Assembly: GCF_001625305.1 (NCBI RefSeq)
Contig: NW_017804021.1
Location: forward strand, 96,487 to 160,486
Length of the DNA: 64,000 nucleotides
From: Branchiostoma belcheri
Lineage: Eukaryota > Chordata > Leptocardii > Amphioxiformes > Branchiostomatidae
Direction of reading: 5' to 3'
This document shows, one piece after another, positions 37,346 to 64,000 of the stretch; position 1 is the stretch's first letter; each line of letters starts with the position of its first letter. The position numbers and the translations under genes are program-made. The notes below the pieces were generated by a model that was not told the origin of the DNA, ran no database searches, and saw nothing but the letters and a program-made list of their open reading frames with translations.

Positions 37346-37476
37346 TAGCCTCTACCAGGCTTGAGGACTGGCGGCGAACTGTTCTCTCAATGGCCAAACT
37401 CCCTTGGCATGCTTATCTCTCTATTTTGGCCGATTTCTACTCTTTCCAGCCGCCTCCTCAAGCCTGGTAGAGGCTA
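37346..37476. mobile_element. Foldback MITE, family F (copy 5), upstream of the Sox gene
   Basis: 131 bp between TAGCCTCTACCAGGCTTGAG and CTCAAGCCTGGTAGAGGCTA, with GGCCGATTTCTACTCTTTCC. It lies about 430 bp upstream of the Sox ATG. Confidence 0.8.
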
Positions 37477-38151
37477 ATCGTTCACAATCAATCACAGCTC
37501 GGCTGAAGTAGAATTATAACTAAAAGACTGAAGACAGTGCCCCATATAGAAGTTGTTTGGTACCTTTGGTAGCGAGGTATGGATACAGCTGGTTCTGTAT
37601 TATGACTATGGACGATGTCACAACACTTTAAGCACGAGGTGGTGGCCTGTTATGCTACTGTACCAGAAAAGACAGTTAAGATGTCTCAAATCGCCATGTT
37701 TTACCGGGAGCTCACATAGCTAACCACAAATCAAACTTTCAAACAAATCCACCAAAAGGATCGTGAGTTACACGTGCGAACACACAAACACAACTGTAAA
37801 ACAGTACCTCCTTGGGAAGAGAAACTTCTACACTAACCATTCACAAATGAAGAGAACAGAGATATACAGGAAAATACTTTCTATTTCGAATTTCTTCTTC
37901 GTATAGGAAGTTTCAATCTAAGAATCCAGTGCAAGCAAACAGCCTAGTTTTAAAATGACATGACTAATATTGGATTTCCTTTTTTGAAACATAAAAAAAC
38001 TACTTCAGAATCTAAAAATATATTGATCAGACCCGATATCGATGTAGAACATGGAGTTTAAACATTGTGCAAGTAAATTCAAGGTTTTCATCCAGGAAAA
38101 TCATTACGTAATACAAAATAAATAATTTTATGAAGTCGTTTGATTTTTTTG

Positions 38152-38192
38152 TGTTGTGTTGTATTGTATTGTATTGTATTGGATTGTATTGT
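38152..38192. repeat. (GTATT)n microsatellite
   Basis: About eight GTATT/GTGTT units between the Sox gene and gene A. Confidence 0.85.
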
Positions 38193-38340
38193 AAAAAGAA
38201 TGAATATAAAATCCAACATCTTTAACAAAAGCACGACACATAACGTGTCCTCTACGTGAATTATGTAGTTTATTGGATTAATTTTTCAAACTAACCACCA
38301 AATATCACTCTACATGTACCGTCGCCATTTTAAAAAGACA

Positions 38341-39092
38341 TCTGGAGCTGCATAGGGCCATCTAGAATTTTGTTCAGCCCGCCACGACCGGTTTCACCCT
38401 GTGGGCTTCTTCAAATGTACAGACCACGTGCCAGGCTGAATCAAAGTTCTTAAACGGGAACTCTGCGGCTCCAGATGTATTAGGCCGTGTTCATGTGAAG
38501 TCAGTGAAGGCGCTTTACATGTGGTTTCCCCCGAAGCCGGTTTCAAGTGGCTCCATCTGAACGCTCCAAATCACATTGAAAGCGCCTCGATCCCAAACCA
38601 CTTCTAGAGGTGGTTTCGAATCGATTTTCCCGCATCGCGATTTGCGTCTGAACGCAATGTGATTTTAATTTAACTTCGCCTGGTCATAGATTACAGGGTG
38701 ATATTTATTTATCTATATGCAATACCAACTTTTACGTGGCAGCAACTTAAAGAGCAGTAACGGTCAAATAATGTGTCCGTTCTAGGGCGAGATTCACCGC
38801 ATCTGGCGGGACCACGTCGGCATTCGGCGGAGATACGCTGGGAGGGGGGCATCAGCAAGCAGGTCGTTGACCTCTGACATCAATAACACGCTACCTTGCG
38901 TGTTTTCATCAAACAATAATAAATGTAGCTCAAACGAATTGTGATCGGACACGGTTTCAAAGGACTATATGGCACGTTGACCAGATGTGAGGAATGTGAG
39001 TTACCCGAATCGCGGTTTGGGTGACTTCACATAAACACGGCCAAAGTTCTAACAAACGGGAACTCTGGGGCTCTGCAGCTCCAGATGTCTTA
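38341..39092. mobile_element. Nested elements 3' of gene A: outer TCTGGAGCTGCA element with inner GGCCGTGTT MITE
   Basis: The outer unit starts TCTGGAGCTGCA (38341) and ends TGCAGCTCCAGA (about 39088). The block AAAGTTCT...AAACGGGAACTCTG occurs at 38441 and 39047, flanking an inner element (about 38483-39042) with ends GGCCGTGTTCATGTGAAGTCA-like and TGACTTCACATAAACACGGCC-like. Gene A's 3' UTR must end before or within this block. Confidence 0.6.
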
Positions 39093-39152
39093 GACTGCTA
39101 GATGTCGGTTAGCTTGAGGAATGAATCCACTCTACACGGTCTAACATGTCCT

Positions 39153-50525
<11,373 letters not shown>

Positions 50526-51528
50526 GTTGGTCCACGCCTTATAAACCGTTTAGAAGCTGCAATGTTTAAATGTGGAGAAATGTTCAGTGACCTTTGCTGG
50601 GCAATAGCTTTGCAATGTATGAAACTTGTGTCATATCAATGATAATTTGCTTAGCTATATCATTTCAAGTCAAAGTTTATTGCATAACGATTCTAACAAT
50701 GTAAGGAGAAGTGTTGTATAAGATAAGGGTATTGACAATTTAAGGCGTTGTATAAGACTGATTACATACAATATACACATCAATTCTAAGCCATACAATA
50801 TTGATAGAAGATAAAGAGTAAAGTGTAAGGGAGAGATCTATAAGACTGCTGACTAGTTACATTGTGTAAATCGTTTTTCGTCAGCCAGTGACGCCTCTGG
50901 ATCCATGAATTCAGAAGTTATACATTAACCATAACCATTGCCCCACAGAGGTCTACCAACCTTATAATCTGTTGTTCTATTAAACACACTCCTACCTAAT
51001 CCCACAGCGTATCAATTGGCCAGTACTGTTTTGCAGTACGGCGATACAAATGTTCCCGCGATTTTCTGATGATTTTATCTCGTACCAAACGTTGGCGCAG
51101 GGAAATATGAACATTTGAAGCTATGTCCAGGCGTGCCTGTATGTGCATACAGTCGCTACACATGAGCGATATGCCAGAACCAACTTCTCGATGCATCGTC
51201 ACATCTGCTATCGTTAATCATCATGTTTGTTTTCCTTGGGGGTGTGTGGTCACATTTAATGGCATTCTTGAGATAGCCGGTGCGTCCTGTAAAATTCATT
51301 CATCTCATTGTGTCTCTTTATTTTCAGTACGTGTTCAGTCTGGCACTCGGCACTGAATCCTGTAAGCACATGTCACATTGGCAGCTAGTCAGGTCTGAGT
51401 ACATGTACACGAGTGAACTTTGCCCCGAACATTTTGGCACCTTGGCTTCTGTCCAGTGTGCCAAGTCTACGCGTCTGATAACATTTGCAACAATAGAAGA
51501 CTTCAAAAACATTTTTTTTTCAATACAG

Positions 51529-51729
51529 GCTCGGTCACATAGGCCGTGGTCGTATACGATTTCCAGCTGAGAGAATTCTTGGGATAACCATACATATGTC
51601 CTGGGAAATTCAGCTTACGGAATGGCTGTCAGATCATTCCAGCAGTGGCTTTTTTCACAGCGTTCGTGAAAGATCTCTACTGCATCAAAATCGTACGACG
51701 ACCTATACGACGAATGTGACCGTGCCGTA
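51529..51729. mobile_element. About 200-bp MITE with CGGTCACAT/ATGTGACCG ends
   Basis: CTCGGTCACATAGGCCGTGG and GTATACGAT on the left mirror ATCGTACGACGACC and CGAATGTGACCGTGCC on the right. Similar CGTCGTACGAAAGTCGTATG sequence lies in gene B intron 1 at about 56505-56550. Confidence 0.7.
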
Positions 51730-52107
51730 ACATAACGTCCAATGTCTAACATTGCGGCGGCACAACCAGCACTGTGTCAGTGACCCCTTGGTGACATAGG
51801 AGGGCGTGGCTCATTCTAACAGTCTGGCATGGGTTTTCACACATCGCATCTCAACGTCAAGTACAGTCCTTTTTTGTTTTGCTTACGCATTACGTGAAAG
51901 TTTGGACGTATTTTGTGTGTTCTTATTGGTCTTCCTTTTTGCACTGGTAGTAATACTAGTACTGCCCCTGCCTGGTCAAATTATTTGATACTGTCTTGCC
52001 AATTTAATACTGTATGGCGGCCACCCAGAGACTGCTTGGAGATTAGCACCAGTATCGTCGCTAAAAAAAATAGAACAAGTTGTTGTTGAAATGTAGTTTG
52101 TACTCAC

Positions 52108-52310
52108 CACCTCCGTGTGTCGCCAGTCCCGTCTGTTGTACCGACTCTCTGACACTTCGATCGACACGTGTGTGAACGCGTGACCTTTTGACCGTAAAGG
52201 CCTCCAAAAAAGTATTACTTGTTTTGAGATAATTCTTTTCGTTGAAGACAATTCTTTGTTTTGAGGGATGTAATCACTTGAATAATAAGACATGATGTTG
52301 GCAGATTATA
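52108..52310 (-). promoter_or_regulatory. Candidate 5' untranslated first exon / promoter side of gene A
   Basis: A GC-richer minus-strand segment ends in a near-consensus donor CACGGAGGTG|GTGAGTAC at 52108/52107. A usable acceptor (CATTGCAG) lies about 38 nt upstream of the gene A ATG, near 50556. Together they suggest a non-coding exon separated by about 1.5 kb, mirroring gene B's 5' UTR acceptor. No transcript evidence is available. Confidence 0.3.
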
Positions 52311-53968
52311 CGGGCCATGCCATGCCTAATATGTACAACCAGACCAGATGGTTCCCAACAAAAAAAGTATAATTCCTTAAAAAATGTTCCCTCTATACCT
52401 TGTAAACAATAACTGAAATCTGTGAACTGTTACATCTGGATGTGTTACGTTTGACTTGTATGAGCAGTACTCGCGAGCGACAGTACTGCTCCGAAATGTT
52501 CTTTTATACAAGTCTATCTGTAGTCTACTAACATAAAGAACAATGGACTCCAAGCATCGGTAAAACCTTATGCAATACTTCTAAAACAACGACCCCCAAA
52601 TGGCCTTAACTTGGCCCCGGTTAATGATTACAGAAACGGTATTATTCTTAGCTGGCGGCTTTCTCTAAACGGACTGCTATCTTCTCTGGTTACTGGCCCT
52701 GGCAAATTATTAACCTTATCATAAATCAATTTCTGCCCTATTGGATAGCCTTGTCCATCCCTTGTCCATCCCTTGTATGTCCCTGGAGATTTTCGTGACA
52801 ACCCGCATCCTATATATACAACAATAAAGTTAGCCTCTGAAATGTCATACTTAAAAAAAAGACATAAAAACAAACATGAGTGACACCAATAACAACATGT
52901 CATTTTTGTGCGTCTTTTCAGATTTTATTTCATTATGTGTAATAAGGTGTAATGTAGAAATGCCTCGAATTCAATGAAACTTCGATTTATAATACTTAAT
53001 AGTCTTTATTCTCATGCTAGTAAAGCTCATTGTTGTTAAAATGACGAGATGGTTTGGGACAGTTGTTCTCACAGTGTTCCATGTAGAGTTTGCACAGTTA
53101 ACAAATGGAAACAAATTGGTGCTGTAAAACGCGTCAGCTGCTGTGTTGACCACTTTTCAAAGGTCAAACTGTCAGACAAGAAAGGAGGAAACGTGGAGCA
53201 GGTAACGCTACCTTACATTTCTCCAGAGTTTTGTATTATAGTGTTGCGTAGTGAGGCCATGTTACGTTTATTTCTGCCATCTAAACCTTTGTAACATCTG
53301 CAACAATATATTTTGTCACAAATTGCACTCTTATCATAGATCGTTGATCATGATAGCTAAAATAACTATGATCATAGACCTGTTTTGTCAAGTCCTACAG
53401 CAATTGGAAACAATTCTCTGTACAATTAGAGAGGTAATTATGAAGCAACATTAAAGAATTAGGTATAGAACGTATGGAGATGTCTTGTTGGGTAGACAGA
53501 CCTGGAAATGTCGTAAGATACAATGGGAGAACATTGGGTAAACATGTTAATGCAGTTGTTTTGCTGGTGCTATCTTAGTTGATAAATGGACAATTGAAGT
53601 AATCTTTAGAAAGTAAGAAAGAAGTAATCTTAAATAAACGTTAGAAAGTCTTCAAGACGCGTGACAGTTGTATACCATAGCTCAATGAGGCCTTTGTCAC
53701 TGCCAGACTATTGGTAAATTCCAGACTTGACTCGTCATGACTTATTTTAAGACACGACTCCTTCCTTCTAAAGACAAAGCCCATTACTGTGTACATGTAG
53801 CTGTGGGCAGGACCTAAAGGGGGTGTTTCAGGGGCGGTGTCCTGCCTTGAAAGATTAATGTTCCGCATGTTTTGTTCGCCACGGACTCGGTCCTGTAGCT
53901 ATGGGACATTTTGTTGACACAGTGGCGGACCAGCATGGCGCACCACGCCGCGTGCGTCGTACCGTATG

Positions 53969-54331
53969 GTACCCAGGGGTGCCAGAGTATACAGTGCAAT
54001 TTTACGGAATACATTGAAATTTTACGGAATATAGTGAAATTTTACTACTATACAGAATGCAGCACAATGGTATTAGTATACAGTGCAATTTTACGGAATC
54101 ACTGTGCAATCGTATTCGTATACGGTGCAATTTTACCAGTATACAGTGCAATTTTACTAGTAAATTGCACTATGTACTAATACGATTGCATTGTATTCCG
54201 CAAAATTGCACTGTATACAAACACGATTTCACTGTATTCCGTAAAATTGCACTGTATACTAATGAGATTATACTGCATTCCATAAAATTGCACTGTATTC
54301 CGTAAAATTGCACTCTGGCACCCCTGGGTAC
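53969..54331. mobile_element. 363-bp hAT-like foldback with internal short repeats
   Basis: Outer ends GTACCCAGGGGTGCCAGAG and CTCTGGCACCCCTGGGTAC are perfect complements. Inside, ATACAGTGCAATTTTACGG recurs about six times on the left half and its complement about six times on the right half, meeting near 54165. CAGGGGTG termini recall hAT transposons (inference), but an exact 8-bp target duplication was not found. Confidence 0.85.
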
Positions 54332-54370
54332 GCGTGCAGGCATGTTGGATTATACTCCCCCTCCCCTTTC

Positions 54371-54550
54371 TAGACGCCACCAGGCTTCTGAAGCGGGTCG
54401 AAAATCGCCAAATAGAAAGATAACATGCCAGGAAAGACAGCATATTGGGGGGCCTCAAATACTCTTTTTGTGGACCAACTCCCCTGGCAAGTTATCCGCC
54501 TATTTGGCCAATTTTTACTCTTTATTGCCGCTTCAGCTGAAGCCTGGTAT
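54371..54550. mobile_element. Foldback MITE, family F (copy 6), between genes A and B
   Basis: Degenerate ends (CACCAGGCTTCTGAAGCGG and CGCTTCAGCTGAAGCCTGG) with well-kept subterminal AAATCGCCAAATAGAAAG and TTGGCCAATTTTTACTC. It sits 40 bp from the hAT-like foldback at 53969-54331. Confidence 0.7.
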
Positions 54551-54777
54551 TAAAGAGCTGCCCACTTTTCTTTAGAGGAACGATTCTTTAACGTTTTGTG
54601 TTTGGTTGCTTGTTCCTTGTGTAAAAATCTGATTTTCATATCTTGCATAATATCTAAATTATGAAATCAAACGCAAACGTTTGGTCAATCGCTGTCTAAA
54701 CAAATAGATTTTGGTCAATCGCCGTCTAGTGCAGAGGGTGCTCTTTTTGCTCCTGGGAGCACGTCGTCAGAACGTTC

Positions 54778-55648
54778 TGCGCCTGCGCGAAGCCCATAAT
54801 GCATTGCGCACAGCCCTTCAGCATAACATTTCGTCTCGTTTAAGGTCGTGTTCGTGTATTAAAGGATGACATCCCGCCTATAATTTTCAAATGCTGTGTC
54901 CGAAAAGATATCGTCTGTGACGGGCAAAATTCTTATGCAACGTTGACAAAACATCCAACGGATACCGTGAAAAATCCAGATGGCGGTCTACCGACGTGAT
55001 CATGATCTTCTAGGCATTTAATTGCTGACGTGTATCATGAAATTCCAATTTACTTGTTTGCAGTTTCCTATCGCATTGGTGTGTTTGTACAAACAGCTTG
55101 TATAACGTCAACATTTGACTAAGAACCGTACGATGTTTGAACAACAAGACGCGCTAACTTTCTCTGCTCTGACTGCAAGGCGCAAAGTCCGGGTTATGTA
55201 ACACGTACCCAAGGTCATTCAGGGCGTCTACAGAACTTTTTTTACAGACTACAGAACTTTTTTTACAGTCTACAGATTTTTGCCTTCGACGACAAGGCTA
55301 TGAAATCGTTTTGGCACTGTTTGGCAGATTATGCACGATAAATTTTGAAGGCATGGCCCGAGGTTCACGATTTTTGGCAGGCAGGTTGTCTTAGTGATGG
55401 GCTCTGTCAAGGCCAAAAATGGGCTTCGTGGGGGATTCTTACGTGACAGGAGCTGACCTTTTGTGTTTGCGTTTTTTGTTGTACTCCAGATAAAACGTTG
55501 CATAAGAAATTTGCCCGTTGTAGACGATATCCTTTGCGACAATTGACGAAATGTCTGCCTTAAATACGCCTAACACGGCACGGCCTTAAACGAGATATTC
55601 TGCCATAGTGCTATGCACCATACATTACGGGTTTTGTGCAGGCGCAGT
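54778..55648. mobile_element. 871-bp long-inverted-repeat element between genes A and B
   Basis: Outer CTGCGCCTGCGCGAAGCCCA pairs with the complement of GGGTTTTGTGCAGGCGCAG. Further in, TCGTTTAAGGTCGTG pairs with CACGGCCTTAAACGA, and GGGCAAAATTCTTATGCAACG-type sequence with CGTTGCATAAGAAATTTGCC. Arm fragments recur at 61300-61366 and 63508-63580 in gene B introns. Confidence 0.75.
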
Positions 55649-55828
55649 TTTAAAAAATACTGCCGACGTGCTAGCTCATCCAGGCTGCTCTGTTCAACCA
55701 GTATATACCGTTGTGCACTGAAGTTAGTTGTTTCCTTTTAGCGATGCTTTATATACTTTGAACATATTTTTCCTATCTAGTCTCGTAAGTGTAATTACCT
55801 TCTATCATGAATGTTCATCTGTCTTGGT

Positions 55829-56042
55829 AGTTACATGTTTTAAGTTAAAACTTTTGGTCCAACACAAAAAAAGTCTACCAGATAACTTTGACCCAGTGTT
55901 GACGTTACACTTCAAAGAAGCCACGTGACAAGCCTCACTGGGTCAGTGTACTGAGGAAGACCAGAGTGACTGGTCGAAAGCTCTTGGTAAGGGGGCTTTT
56001 TTTGTGTTGAACCAAAAGTTTTTACTTTAAACATGTAATTAC
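55829..56042. mobile_element. MITE (TTTAAAGT...family) abutting gene B's first visible acceptor
   Basis: Ends GTAGTTACATGTTTTAAG and CTTTAAACATGTAATTAC, with inner AAACTTTTGGTCCAACACA mirrored by TGTGTTGAACCAAAAG. The right end stops about 19 bp before the acceptor AG at 56060-56061. Confidence 0.8.
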
Positions 56043-56086
56043 CTTGGGTTTTTTTTTTCAGAACATACTGACAGTGACACACAGCT

Positions 56087-63963
<7,877 letters not shown>

Positions 63964-64000
63964 TGACCTGGTCAATGGCCTGAACCAGACCGTCTCTCAC

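Larger units (their letters stand above)
50526..53968. other. Intergenic left half between genes A and B
   Basis: Apart from the candidate 5' exon at 52108-52310 and the MITE at 51529-51729, this holds AT-rich sequence and a short inverted motif at about 52450-52510 (TTGTATGAGCAGTACTCGCG / CAGTACTGCTCC). No coding gene is seen. Confidence 0.5.

Overview
The window is animal (metazoan) nuclear DNA. It is most likely from a lancelet (Branchiostoma) or a close invertebrate deuterostome. The support is spliced genes with short introns of about 0.1-1.4 kb, deuterostome-type protein families (a Sox HMG-box factor and trefoil-bearing GH31 alpha-glucosidases), and a very high density of small foldback elements, tRNA-derived SINEs and minisatellites. 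The species is an inference and was not tested by any search. A 20-base N gap lies at 12391-12410.

Layout. Positions 1 to about 34,700 hold no protein gene that I can support. This gene-poor stretch contains repeat families, a few LINE and SINE fragments, several minisatellites and some GC-richer non-repetitive islands that look like cis-regulatory DNA. From 36,921 down to 34,935 on the minus strand is a three-exon Sox-family gene. From 50,525 down to 39,153 on the minus strand is a complete 24-exon GH31 alpha-glucosidase (gene A, 950 aa). From 56,087 on the plus strand is a second GH31 alpha-glucosidase (gene B). Fifteen of its coding exons (652 codons) lie in the window, and the gene runs off the right edge.

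Genes A and B are paralogues arranged head to head. They share all 14 comparable intron positions and phases, and most exon lengths are identical. Gene A has one extra intron just after the trefoil domain. Both have a cleavable signal peptide, a four-cysteine trefoil (P-type) domain, a GH31 beta-alpha barrel with the nucleophile motif WIDMNEP, and a GDN acid/base motif 98 residues later. Only gene A's 3' end is visible. It ends in a hydrophobic C-terminal anchor, so the enzyme is predicted to be membrane-attached and to face the lumen or outside, where it would hydrolyse alpha-linked glucose from maltose, starch or glycogen oligosaccharides.

The 5.5 kb between the two start codons is packed with foldback elements: a 363-bp hAT-like palindrome, an 871-bp long-inverted-repeat element and a 0.2-kb element that abuts gene B's first visible splice acceptor. 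The Sox gene is the other item of interest. Its HMG box is divergent and is interrupted by two introns, and its last exon shows a frame break that is either an assembly or allele indel or an unusual splice. No CRISPR array, rRNA, true tRNA or prokaryotic-type system was seen.
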